From Mansonella perstans (lineage: Eukaryota; Nematoda; Chromadorea; Rhabditida; Onchocercidae), in NCBI GenBank assembly GCA_037074765.1, contig JBAMDO010000147.1:1-64000 (forward strand): DNA of 64,000 bases, written 5' to 3'. Below the pieces are notes generated by a model. The model did no database searches. It saw only the letters and a program-made list of their open reading frames with translations, and was not told the origin of the DNA. Numbering within the stretch: position 1 is the stretch's first letter; each line of letters starts with the position of its first letter. A program made the position numbers and the translations under genes. Below, in pieces: positions 25,501-39,000 of this stretch.

Positions 25501-28237
25501 TAAACATAAACTTAGTATTGCAAACTTTGCTAAAATTAAGAAATGATTGTTTACAACAATGCTTATGGATATTTCTTACTTAAAGAGTTTAAAGAGTTTC
25601 GAAATGCACTGAAATAAACGAAATGATAGCCGTAATTTTCGGGCATGTAAAAATGAGCCTTGGATTGTTGCGAGGATATTAGTTGGCTGGAAGGAATACT
25701 TCACTAATTAAAGTGGTGAAATGGCTTTTTTTAATTTCCAAACGATCATTTCACTGAGAAATTTCTCAGAGGTTATGGAATTACCCGCAGTGAAATGGAA
25801 ATCTCATGTCATATTCTTGCACAGTTTTGCGAAGCAGGCACTGATAATCTGAGGACTAACGATGTGGAGAATGTCTGATCTAATCTGAAAGTTGAACTGT
25901 AAAGCTGTGTAGAGTCCATAAGTTTTGATGGTCTTAGGAACAAATGTTTTTGCTAATTTGTCCTGCAAAAATAAATAGTATTCTGAAAAGTGTGATAATA
26001 TAATTGATTAAGCTATCATCTATGTGGGAGATTCAACAGAGATGTTCAATACAGCAAACTAAATTAATAGAGTTGCATGAGCGAATCATCTATTAAATAC
26101 CTTTCTACGTTTTATTACTTTCTTTTTATACGTGTTACGTGTTACGTACTTTTGAACCCATTTTCCATGATACTGTTTATGATGGTACTTTTCACATTTT
26201 ATCTAAACTTGTTCTATTTCTTTGTACTAGCAATTTCGATCACAAGAATTATACAGATTGAATCATAAGAATTAAATTATTGGCAGATGCGACAGAAATA
26301 ATTATACGGAACTCGTTGCTGTGGTACTCTTATAAAGTAACAATGGATGGACAAGGACAAAGAATGGATCGAATCAACTGAGCATTTCAAAAAATCATCT
26401 TCCCATCAATCCAATCAATTGGTCACTTTTTCCAAGAATCTGTACATCTTGCCAACTATGCAGATAAGTCACAAATGAATTGAATCTTGGAATCTAGAAA
26501 ATTAGTCATATGGAAGGATAAGCTAACCTATCAATCTTTAAATTTCTTTTTCAATTTGTTTAGGAAAACTTTTCTTGAAATCTTTCATTCGGCCTATCTA
26601 TTTTCAGTAGTAAAATAACTGATGATTGCTGCCAAATAATGGAAAGTTTTGTCAAATTTATATCAGAGTTATAATAACAAATGTTTATCACCTTAACATG
26701 GCTAACCAATAGCTCAATGCGCAATTGCGGAATTTTGACAAAATGATTTTTCCCTTGCAGAAATAATTTTTTTTTGAGAAATGGTTAATAGGCATTTTGC
26801 AATAAATCAGAAAAATCTAAAATTTTGGAAACCTAGCGAAAAGATTAAATTCTGATTAATTAATTTGCAAAGTCAGCAAAGATTCGTTTAAAAATTATAA
26901 AAATAAAGAAAAAGTTTAAGGATTTTCAAAAAAAGCAGAAAAAAGAAAGTAGAAATAGTAAATAAGAAAGTGTCCTCATAAAGAAAGCAATAAACCTTTA
27001 ATTAATTAACATCCGCGAGAATTCCATCAACGACTTAGTTCCAGGCCAGTGTTGTTCTCAAAATACAACAGATTCTCGGGTATCGAAGTGATAACTTCCC
27101 TTTTTGTTTAATGTTAACCAAAGAAGAAATAACGATGGGTTATTGCCGTCCACTCGGGAATAAACGAGGTCATTCAAGACCGTCTTCTTTAATTTATGCA
27201 AACAGAACGTTTGCGAAAATTGGAATACTCGAAAATACATAAATGTCACCTATTATTTATGTCAACAATACTTGAAGGAGTAAAATTTGAACTTGAATGT
27301 TGCTACCAGTGAATGAATGAATGCATTAATTGCAGATCACTTTTCTCTCCCCGTGGTTACATTTCACTCTTTGCTTCTTTGAAATAGAGATTCCAGAAGG
27401 TTTTCCCAACTCTCTCGTTTATTGAACACAATTCTGATAGTTAATAGCTTGGTGAAAAGCTAATAAAAAACTGAAGAAACACAATTCTGATAGTTTTATA
27501 GCTTGGGATAAGCTGACAAAAAACTAAGTACCGTGATATATCTCTGAAGACATTATTCAAAAAGTGATCAAATCATTGAAAGAAAAAGAAAAATTTTACT
27601 AGCTTCTTATGCAAAACTGCAAAAGAAGCGCTTACCGTATCTCTCAAAGTTAAAGTCCCTACTAACTCTTCGAAAATAACAGAACTTCTGGCTCCGATCA
27701 AATCCTATTACTCATATAATCTAATCTTATCGTGTCATCAAGCTTTATCAAAAAGATAAGTTCAGCATTTTCTTTAAATTTCCCACCAGCAGAACTTTTT
27801 TATTATATTATAAATAAGAAATAAATGAATAAATATGTTAGCAAATTAGAAGAAAATCGACAGAAGAGTCATGCTGGAATAGGTTTCAGTTATGGAAAGT
27901 TTGAGAGGAAAAGAAAAATATGGCGAGTAACATTTGGATTTTGTGGATGTAAAACTTTGTAGTAATCGCTCTTTCAATAAATGTGACAAATTAATAAACT
28001 CACAGAAATAGAAATTTCTTTGGGTGTTGCCAGCTGACGTCTCTTTCTTCCCATTCTAATCAACTTGTCCATTTCTATTTCTTTCTCGATTTGTAAACGA
28101 GCAGCGATTCGTTCCGGATTCAATCTCATTGCAGCATTTTGTTTTGGAATCCAGCAAAGAAAAGTCAGAAATAGTAATGAAAGAAAAGTTAGCCGTGGAT
28201 AGACACCAACAGAAATACGTCCACTGTCCCATCTCAT
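16570..28237 (-). CDS. dex-1: DEX-1-like transmembrane protein with two NIDO domains and EGF-like modules
   Basis: All 22 exons join in phase to 1092 residues: 28237-28004, 24300-24154, 23929-23782, 23401-23271, 23179-23084, 22738-22558, 22447-22310, 21885-21742, 21104-20863, 20036-19886, 19644-19526, 19438-19325, 19160-18935, 18755-18545, 18477-18348, 18100-17819, 17718-17656, 17499-17385, 17278-17191, 17096-16928, 16813-16691, 16596-16570. Exon 1 has a hydrophobic signal segment and a basic KRR site. Residues about 85-300 form a first NIDO domain (LFEYGPDAGDQEL, APFWNRND, GIPGEWMFKLGD). About 312-420 are cysteine-rich EGF-like modules, including DIDECLQPGLC. About 420-670 form a second NIDO domain (HGIAPFFANIDIR, GKPGQWLYRID). 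A Ser/Thr/Glu-rich stalk follows, then a transmembrane helix at about 961-982 and a tail of about 110 residues. In C. elegans DEX-1 acts in apical matrix, epithelial shaping and dendrite anchoring. The same role here is inference. Confidence 0.93.
24301..28003 (-). other. Long first intron of the dex-1-like gene (3.7 kb)
   Basis: This is by far the longest intron of the gene. The others are mostly 100-800 bp. The exons at either side join phase 0 and reading continues KEISIS to ITAPLFSS. No coding sequence is visible on either strand. Long first introns in nematodes often hold regulatory elements, but I could not pick out a specific one. A duplicated CGTGTTACGTGTTACG motif sits at about 26130-26146. 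Confidence 0.6.
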
Positions 28238-28262
28238 TTTTGTTACCCGCGAATTCTGAAAT
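28238..28262 (-). promoter_or_regulatory. Probable trans-splice acceptor upstream of dex-1
   Basis: On the minus strand a T-rich tract ending TTTATTTCAG lies about 20 bases upstream of the ATG at 28237. No upstream coding exon is needed. This is the usual layout for SL1 trans-splicing in nematodes and supports this ATG as the start. Confidence 0.55.
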
Positions 28263-31200
28263 AAAAATTATGTAAAGAATTTTTGATCTAGCTTAAAATA
28301 TGATAGATGGAGTGTTTCCCGAATAATGGACATTTTTAAATTTTCAAAAAATTTCTTGCCAACTATTTGTTACACCTGAAAGCAATCAATAAACTTGCTG
28401 ATTTGGCTTTCGCCAGGTCAGATAATCTTTTAATGTCACTTTGAATACTTTTGACTATTTATCATTATTAAGTAGTTGGCATAACTGTCTAATTACGAAT
28501 TATGGAGACTACATTAAAGGTAAACTTATGATATTTACAAGTCGCAAAACACAGTAAAGCATTTCCATTTCTTTCAAATAAACGTGCACTAATAAATAAT
28601 AAGTATTATGACGTAAAGAAAGCACAAGGATTGGCTTATTAACTTTCAGGCATCAGTTACATATGGAATAAGGATAAGACTTCGAGAACATGGATCATTT
28701 GACGAGCGCACCCAGGCTCAGTTACAGTTTTTTTACGCCTGCTTTATCCTCTTTTAGAATCTAATTTCTTTTCCGCAGAAACTTTTCTTCTTGAAAAGTA
28801 TCACTCACTGTCATATTGAAATGACACCTAATGCTTCCCTGTAATGAAGATCCGGATGACATGGTCAAAATATCCATTTAGAAGCCGTTTAAAAGAAATA
28901 TCGTAGATGACGATTATGATGAGATAAACAGTGACCTAAAAATGAATGCATATCGAAATATTTTTAATGATATTTGACTTTGTTTACATGATGATTATGA
29001 AATGTTATTCAAATGATAGTAAATGACAAGAAACGAGAAAGAAATGAGATTTCTCTCTCCCTCTCTCTCTTTTTCCCACCATTCTTGTCCCTCAATCAAA
29101 ATCGTTTAGAAGACTCAGGTTAAAAATGTTGTTATCAGGAATGGCATCAGGTGATGTCTAAGGTTAACTCAATCATTATAAAAGTTCTTCGCACATCTGA
29201 AACATTGTTTCATTTAAAAAAGAAAAAGGGAAGCAATAAATGAACTATAAAATAATGTCCTATAATTTTGTAATTAGTCAAAATTTGAGGAACATTTGGG
29301 GAGTGTTTTGAGGGGAAAAATTTTAATTGAATGAAATTATCGTTTTAATCGTTCTAATTAACAATTAAAGAATCATAAACAGACATCCTTTTTACTGTAA
29401 CTAAATAGCAATAAATTATTAAAATTCACTTCAACTCATTTTTACACAAATTAGACTAATCCAATCGGATGATTGATGAAACGATTAGAACCTTTCTCGT
29501 TGGTATTTTAAAGGATGAGGTTATTAGTGATTTGCCTAATCACATAAGATTGGAGCATTGGTGAAAATGATCTTAACAGTTATACTTTTCCAGTTCGTTG
29601 AAGTTATGGTTTTGCATTTCCTACTTATGAGAAGTTAAGATGGGTGACGATAAAAAACAAGCTTATATGATTATTGAAAGAATTATTAAACTTTTCAATT
29701 CACCAGTGATAAATATTGACTGTTAGCTTGACAAAAATCATTTCAGAGGGTGTTACTTTCCTTTTCTCGAGTTTACTGATCATTACAAAAATGAAGGTAG
29801 GTTAAAATTATTTCGAAATTACTTAATTTATAATTCGTCATTTTTCACCTTATCATTTTTTTTAATAAGTCGAGACTGCTCAAGAATACAAAGAGAGAAA
29901 CATTTCAATTCCAATAAAAGGAGTTCGCAAATCAGTAAATCCGGAATTGTCAATAAATTTACGACTTATATTTCAAAATTGATCCTATGTACTCATTCTT
30001 CCAGAATTCCATGCAATATATTATAAAATTTCTTTGGCAGAAAAACGCTAAATTATCCATAAAATGGATATTCCGGAATAAAACTGCTTTAGATTTTTGA
30101 AGAAAGACACACTGTCTCTATTCCTGCGCTTTTTTGAAATCCTTCAGAATAGAGAGATTTGAGAAGACGGAAAACAGAGATTGACATATCCGTAGCACTA
30201 GGAATATGCTAGATTCCACCGCGTTTTATTGAGCAGTCCAAAAATGAAGTTTCAAATTGCCGGAATAAGTTAGCCCTGGAAGTTTGACCGAATGATAGCA
30301 TTTCAAGATTAAGAAAAAGATACGGATTAGAAGAAATTAGCTATTGTAAAACTAATCAAAGCATTCGGCAATTCCATTTGCCGATAATTGGATGAAGGTT
30401 ATTGCGATCATTTTTATTTCTTCTTAGACTTGCATTCTTTTTTCATCTTCTCGCTTTTTCTTTTATACTTCAATCAACTTGAATTGTTGCAGAAAAAATC
30501 CAAAGGATTCAAATATTAGCAAGTTGACACTTGGATTTGTCCTGGCGAAAGCGCAGATTCATAGAGATCTCAAAAATGATATCAATGTTGGAGAAGGTGA
30601 CCGGTTAAAAGTAAGCTTGGAGAGGAGAAACTTTGAATTTGAAAGTAAGAGGACAATAAGGCAGTGCTTGTAACATTTGCATTGTTACAAGAAAATGTCA
30701 TTTTTAAAGGTATATGGGATACAGTACCATAGTTGTACAGTTGAAAGAGATAAATTACAAAAACCGATCAATTCGGGCAATGACGCTTAGCTTTATGGAG
30801 TATCACTATGACATTGAAAGATATTTCAATAAAAATGTAAGAGCCATAGATGCTGTTTTTAAATATTTCACTTTAAATAGTCTTATCACTTATTGACCTC
30901 ATTTGAAACAAATGGAAAATTTGAAATTAATTACGGATTGACAGCTGTCAAGATGTACCAAAATTTTTCATTCTTTTCCTAGCTTAGTTAATTAATAGAA
31001 ATTATTGCATCTCACAGTAAACAGATACCTTAGTTATTTTCTGATTTTTACATTGCATTCTGATCGACTTGTGTCCTTACTGAAATGAAACTACAAAAGC
31101 ATCTATTTTACTACGTAGATCAAATAAAAGCGAGCAAATAGATATTTTGTTTTCTGCCTTCAGTAAAAACTAATTAAGGAATGTTGATCATTTTACAATC

Positions 31201-33036
31201 TGAACAAATTTAATCACCTGATACTGTTAGAAAAATTCCATTTGACATTTTAAGGTCATCTATTCGTCCTTCACCCTTTTTCTTAAACCTTAGGATTCTA
31301 CTACTGGAAATATGAGCTAGTGAATTTTCGCAAATTACCGATAGTAAATGGTCCGCCAAAAGTTCAATTTTCTTGCAAAAACAAAGAGAAGAGAAAAATT
31401 AACAGAAAAATGAATATCTGAAATTTCTTGTCGGTTTTTTGAGAAAGACCGATAAGAAGATAATGTTTGTTTGTTTTTACTATGTTGAATAATTCATTCC
31501 TTGTCATTGATTCTAACGATGACAATAACGTCTTGGTTCGTCGGAGGAATTATAATCCGACATATGACACTCTGGAATGATCTTTTATGTTCTGACCTGT
31601 GTTTCATTACTTTCAATTAAGCAATTAAATGAAGAGAGTTCTGATCCGTGTTTCATTACTTTTCAGCACATTGATGAGAAGGAAGGGACAGAAATGACAT
31701 TTTGATTTGTATCTTAATGGGCTACAAGAGGGTAGAAGGACGGCTACAAGAGGATAGATGGACGAATAGATGGAAGAGACAAAAGACAAAAGGATAGGAC
31801 AGTGATGTGAATGGACATCTTCAGTTTCTTTTACATTAAACGAGAAATGACAGCACAGGTGAAAAAGAGGCAAAAGAGGCACTGCATCTTCCTTTTGCGT
31901 GATGTCTAAGGCAAACTCTTATCTACCATTTCAACGTCAAAGGAAAAAATCGAACAGAAAATAGAATATTAATATTACTTGTAATTTACGTACTTTTATT
32001 ACTTAATCGCGTTACTTTTCAACAATTTGTTAATGTGTGCAAGACAGAATTACTTTAGATTAATTAGAGAGTTGTCTGAATGCTATGAATGTCGTATAGA
32101 AGGACACATCAGCCTTCAACAAGGTCTGACCGTCAGCAAACAACAGATATTGATAGCATTCTAAAATTGAGCAGAAAGTGAAGATGAGTGTTTTCAGTTA
32201 TTGCAAAACTGAATTAGAAAATGAATGAGGCAGATGAGAAATTGACAGATATCATTTATGAAATTCTGTTTTAACCTTCTCATACGTCCTTTATCATGTG
32301 CCTGTAAACTATTTGAGGTGTTTTGATGCACATAACTAAAAAAGACAAACGAGACAAAGCTAATCTGTACAATGATTAATAATATTATTTGGCGAAATAG
32401 CATAAAGGGAACAACTGGGTGCTGAACCGATCTGATCAGACCAGATAATCGCTTCATCCGTTTTCAATGACGACAACACTTTTTCACCACTTAAAAGCTT
32501 TGCACTAACGTGAAAAAATAAGTTAAAAATGAGACTGAACTAAAGTCAAAAAGACAGATTATTAAAAGAACTATTAAAAATTAAAACAGATGCACTGAAA
32601 GTAATAATAAAGAAAGCACTCTTTAATGAGAACTTCAATTGCGGAAAACTCGAAGGCATGAATTGTCGGTGCAAATTTCGGTCTGAAATGAGAATCAGAA
32701 TGGATTCATATCAAAGATATTAAATACTTCAGAAATTCCGTATGAAACAGAAATATTATTTTTCTCGGAAATATCTAAGGATCAGAAATATTCTTTCGCA
32801 CTTACACATTCCCACATATAGCAAATATTACACAATCGGAAAAATTCACTGATCCAAGAACAAAACTGCGAGAATGAAGGCCATTTCAATGCTTTTAGCT
32901 TCTAGCAAATATTAATATGTGCCTCTGAGAAATGTGAAAGATCGACTTGAGCAAAATAAATCCAGCATGGTTGAACGATACATACTTATAATCATGTATG
33001 TGTATGTGTGTGTGTGTGTGTCTGTGTGTGTGTGTC

Positions 33037-33067
<31 letters not shown>

Positions 33068-36000
33068 GTGTGTGTGTGTGTGTGCCTGATGACCTTCACC
33101 ATAATAAGAATGTTGGATGCCCTGTCATTGATGAAAAAGGATATGGTTCAAAGACCGCAAGCCATCATGAACATTAAAATTAGGTGACTGTAAGTAACAA
33201 CCATTACTGTACTCTCCTTTGATGTACTTGAAGTAGAAGGGTTGACGAGATGAGTTGACACACAAACTTACTTAAACTCAAGAAAAGTTAGTAGAAGAAT
33301 TGATATCCTCTATCATACATAGAAATGACGTATTCAGTAAAATATCGCATATTTTGAAAATTAAAAAGGAATTAAATTGAGTAGTCAGTCAATAAGTTTA
33401 ATAATTACATGGCAAGCCAAAAAGAAGCAAAAAGCAAAAGAAAGCACGAAATGTATTTGAATTGTGTTGAATTCAGCACTCTTATTGCTTTGAGATGAAC
33501 CTGTCCGGTGTACCGAATCACAACGTCATGTAACTTGTCCTCCATTCTGGAGCCGGTCAACTGAGGGCTCGACTGCATTCAGTATTTTTCAGTTTCTTTG
33601 CTAATAAAAGAAAGAAAGAAAGACAGAAAGGGAAAAGGAACAAAGAGGGAGAGAGAGGAGACGGATGATTTGTTGAAAATTCAACATAAAGAAGGGAAAG
33701 TATTAAACAGGGGATTGAATTTCTCGAAAAAAGTATTTGACATTGTGATCCTTAACAATAAAATTTCTTTAAAAGAATTTCCGGTATTTGGAAAGAATGG
33801 TAAGCTGTGGGATAGAGAAAATTAAGGAAGAGATTTGTAAAATCAGTAATCTTATCCTCATTGTTCATTCTAAAGAAAAACACAACACATCACTTCTTTT
33901 CATTGACAGAGGACAAGGACCAGTTTTAAATTTTCTATACTCATGCTACTTCTTTCTCTCTCTATTGCTTCTCAGAGAGATAGATTCATGCATTTGGCAT
34001 GCATGAATATGTATGATTCACAACAGCAATTGTATCCGACAAAATATTCACTATGTCAGTATGAATTCAATGAATGGACAGTCAGTCAAATCAGAGCTCA
34101 TTTACTCACCCACTGATTGATCACACACTATCTCCCGAATGGTAGGCCTTCTAGAAAGTAAACTAGAAAAGAAAGGCCACCACTCAACAAATCTTTCTAA
34201 TTACTCACCACAACCACTAGCAAATATCCGAAAAAGACCGCTTTCGGTGTTTATGTAGGTGTCTGTCTGTCTCTGTGTCTGTTCATAGGTTGTGTGTGTC
34301 TGTCACATGAATAAAGAAAATTAAAAAGCCTGTTGAGAATTAAATCATTTAAAACGATCCATTGAATTTACTGAAATCAATTTTCATTTCCCTCTTCACA
34401 CAAGTAGTAATTGTACTTTCCGCTTCCTGAGAACTTCTGTGCATGGTAACATTGTCTTCCTATGAATGACATCACTGCAGTTATCATACTTATCGAATGC
34501 TTAGTGAAATGAATTTGATGTCTGCAATCCAAACTGATGCTCATTTGCAAAAGTTTTATTCTACACTTCAATTTAAACATTTGGTCAATTTCAAGGAGTA
34601 ACTGCCATAATTGATATCTTTGCTGTCTGCCTGCATATGAAAACCATTTGTTAAAATATCATTAAAATAAGCTCTGATCACTGATTCGGAATAGATCATT
34701 GTTGTGAATTTGCACAAAAAACGAATGAATAGTTATTGCAGTGAAAGGAATAACTGATTTTCTATTACTGTGATAGAATAAACTAAAGTGTTCATATTTC
34801 TCGCAAAGTTAATATTATTAAAAAGTATTAATGAAAATTTCATGTCTAAACTCCTTTTTTTATAACATTCATTTTGCTTTTCGCTGAGCTATTTCGGCCT
34901 CTTTTTGATAACATCTCTTAAAGATGAAATATTACATATTATTATTATAAGGACCAATTTAGTGTCAACTAACCTTCGGGAGACTTTCATTTCTAGGCAT
35001 GGCTCAACTGATTCTCAATTGTTGATTAATAAATATTTAAGTACAAAGACATACTCAACCATAAATATAAATATTGTGTAATTGTGCAAAAAAAGAAGAG
35101 ATTTGTAATTGAAGAAAGAGTCGAAAAAAACGATGTCTAAAAATAATTTGGGTCACATTTGGGAACGAAGTAAGACAGATGCCGCACGAATTTCTATTTG
35201 TTAACGGTGTCATTGTTGTTTTCGTTAGAAACTGGAATGAAAAAGTTTAAAAATGTGGACTGATTAGGATGAATCAGGATGAGGAATTACAATGAGAGTG
35301 GACAGTGGAGAACGATCTCTGCACAGAGAATAAATTTTTAGAAAGAACTGCCAAATATATTAAGAAATTCTATGGGAAAATACATTACTAAATTTTTATT
35401 CGGGAAACGAATGGATGGAACACTTTTATGTAGTTCAACACCAATACTTACCTGCAGGTATTTTTTTCGCATTTCTGAAAACAATGTTAGTTTCCAATTG
35501 TGTGCTTAATTTTAATGGGAACTATGAGCTCGTAACTCGGGAAATTCTTTCTCTTCGAAAATGTTATCGAGATAAGACGAGGTGCTACTCTTGTATGGTA
35601 AGAGTCTTTGCTGAATGCAAATATCAGTATATTGATAGAATAATAATGCTGGCTGAGTATTTGACTCATTTTATCCCTTATTACTAAAGATCTCAATTCA
35701 TGTTACTGAGCTCACTTTTGAATGGGACATCTCGAAACTCTTATTGCCATTACAATAAGCTTATCTTATTGTGTCATCCTTCCAAATCATTGCAGTGAAG
35801 CAAAAAAAGCAAAAGAAATTTAGAAAAATTTACTATGTGTTTTCGCGGCTAACGTTTAAATCAAGAGTATTCGGCGATTTTCATCCGGTGTATTGCAATG
35901 GAGGTGAAGGGGAAGAATAATCTCAGAAGAACAGATCTCGGCAATGCCTTAAATTCCTGACAAATTCCTGATATGATAAGATATGATTTGTGATATGGTA

Positions 36001-39000
36001 TGGTATGACATGACATAGCGGCATATTCCGTCCGTTCTCTGTTCCACAACATTTCATTCATGCCACAAGTAGTTGTTGTATTTATAAATTTTATAAACAT
36101 TCAACAAACACAGCATTGTTCGCATGTTGCATGTTTGTGTGGTGCCAGAGTGTATGTGGACGCATGCATGGTGTGTGTGTCTGAGTGAGTGTTCGAATTT
36201 ACATTACGTCTTGGATATTTACTTTCAACACATGAGTGATAACAGAGAAATAAACAAATAATTTAAAATTTCTTAATTTTGAAATTAAAAATCAAAATGG
36301 TATTTCTGAAGAGATTAATCGGAAAGTTCTTATCTGCCGTATTATCTATATTCTGACAGACAGAATGTGAAATTGGTCAAAAGAGAAATGAAAAAAAAAA
36401 AATTTTTACAATTTGCATTTTTTCGAAAGCTTTATGAGATACAAACTAAAAAATCAAACGAAAATTCGAAATGTAAATTGCAAATATGAAATGTAGTTCA
36501 AAATTATTGAATAAGAATTTTTAAATATGAAATTTAACAATGGCGCAGTAGTACAGAAGAAATGCGTAATATTGTCTAAAACAAGTTCAGGTCATTTTTA
36601 AATCTCTGTGAAGCCATTAGCTAATCAAATGTATGGAAGGCTTTCCTGTTGTTTTTTCGCTTGGATAGCTTTGGCATTAAATTTTAGAGTCAAAAAATTC
36701 TTGACATTGGAGCAATTCACTTGAAAATGACGCGAAATATTAGCTGTTGCTCAGTGATAAATTGAGGTAGAAAAAAGGTTTGGTTTACGACCAGCACGCA
36801 AATAGTTGCGCTTCAATCGATGTGAACTTCATCTGATGACAATTCAATCAGCAATTGCGCACATGGATACCAATGCACTTCAGAATGAGCCAGAAATAGC
36901 TTTTTGTGCTGCTTTTTTAATTTTTTATGAAATCATGAAATCAATCAACTCTCCACTACTTATTCATTTGTTTTTTTGCAATGAAATTTTAACGGAAAAG
37001 ATTTTTATCGCTGTGAACAATCTTTGACTGAATTTTCAAAGTGAAACAGTCTGTTATCCAAAGATTATTACCATTGCAATGATCTCAGCTAATTTAATCA
37101 AGCGATCAAGGCAGCCAAATATAGTTCAAATAAGAAGAAAGCCTCGCAGATGGCAATATAACTTTTATCACTTGTGGATATTTCGAGGAACAATCTTAAT
37201 GTTTTCATATCTTAAAGTCATCAAATGATTGAATTTTTATCAAATTTATCGTTTGTTACACATTCGACCGAATCTCATTGGTCATTTTGCATACTTCCTT
37301 TGGTCATTCATTAATAGTCATATTTAATAACTCTATGACTGTTAAGAATACTTACGATGACCATTGTTCAGAGTTGCTTTGGTCATTTCTTCATGATTGA
37401 ATAATTGTAAACAAATTTTCATCCATTACTGTTGCATTGTAATCCACAATGCAATATTAACCGTAGTATCTTCACAATTTTTTCACTTATCAAAGGTTAA
37501 TATATAAACAAAATATCAGTATATTAATATTTGATTGTGCAGTATATTAATATATGAATGCTTTTTTAATTAACGTTCTGTAATTGCATTTTAATTAGTG
37601 AGTAATTTATTACATACGACACTGCGAAAATCCGATTTCATAAGTTTGCCTTTCGAAGTTAATTCTTTTTTTCTAAACACATATTTAGTTGTGCAATAAT
37701 TACTGTAGAATAAAATTATGCTTCGTTTGATTCTGAAAGCTTATTTGCTCATTCGCCGTTATGTGTTTCTGCTTGGATGCCTTGTTTGATTCGATTAAAT
37801 TTAATAACAGACAATCAAATGTTCACTATAGATCACCTTGCAGTATGCTAAAAGAAAGATTAAATCCAGCATCTCATCGCATTCTTTCAATTTTTAGATT
37901 TCCTTTCTATGATGGCACAACTGAAAGGCTCACTGAAGCGTTGCAAAATGAATTCAAAGCCTTATGAATTACGGATCGATCCACTATACTATTGTTATTG
38001 TTTCTTTGATCATTCAACTTTTCATTTCATTTCATTTCCTGTCATCATGCGTTACCGTGAAATGTTGAGGGGAATTTTCTTTTAGGCGAAAGAATTCAGC
38101 ATATTTCTTCGTTTAACCTGCGGCCTCTTCAAATCATGTCGTTCAAGTACCACTCTTCTATAGAGCTCTATTTCATTATCTCATTTCTTACTTCTAACCT
38201 CGGGTCTTCCAAAGTTCACCTAATCTATTTTTTACCCTGAGAAAAACTTTCGCTGCTACTTTATCATCTGTCATCACATCTTTCGCCTTTATACTCTACT
38301 TGAATACTAAAGCTGCCAGAATATCTGATATGAAGAAATGATAAATGAGGAATTCAAAATGGGAACATTTTATCTGTCGTTAGAAATATTTGTCAAACGA
38401 CATGTGTTAATTTTCTTAGCTCATTTGTTCCAACACATTATAGAATCAAATCTGGAACGTCCAGTACACCTTATTTTCAACTTTATTATTGAAACAAATA
38501 GGAATAAAAAACATTTTTTAAAAAAATTTGCAAAATTTTGCTCATTAAATTCTATTCTCTAGTTTTCCTGTTATCTATATTTAAGGGTTTAATTTTTTGA
38601 AGTCCGGTGGGAAGTGTTATTGTTACTGCGAATTGTACAACGAAATCCGTAACATTTACATGAGATCAGATCATTATGTTACAGCAAAAATATCCCTGAA
38701 AAGGTCGCAATGTTTTTTTTCATTCAAAAATTTTACAACTTTTTTTCAAAATTTAATATCAATAATGATTTGCATTTTACTGCAGATATAAAGACTTGAA
38801 ACTCATGAGAGAATTGATGAACCTCAGGTATGTGTAGAACTGCTATGTACACTCTCAGTGCACTCTTTTTACATAATGAGTAAAACTCGTCATTAAAGCC
38901 TAACTTTCGGTGAATTCAATTAATTAATTAATTCACTTTTACTGACATTTCCAACCATCAAATGCTTTCATCCAACGCATAAGGTCGCCTAGCTTTTTTC

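Noticed and set aside
33598..34006. Two overlapping plus-strand frames rich in Lys/Arg/Glu
   Set aside because: They are read from a purine-rich low-complexity run and unrelated T-rich sequence. Nothing supports coding.
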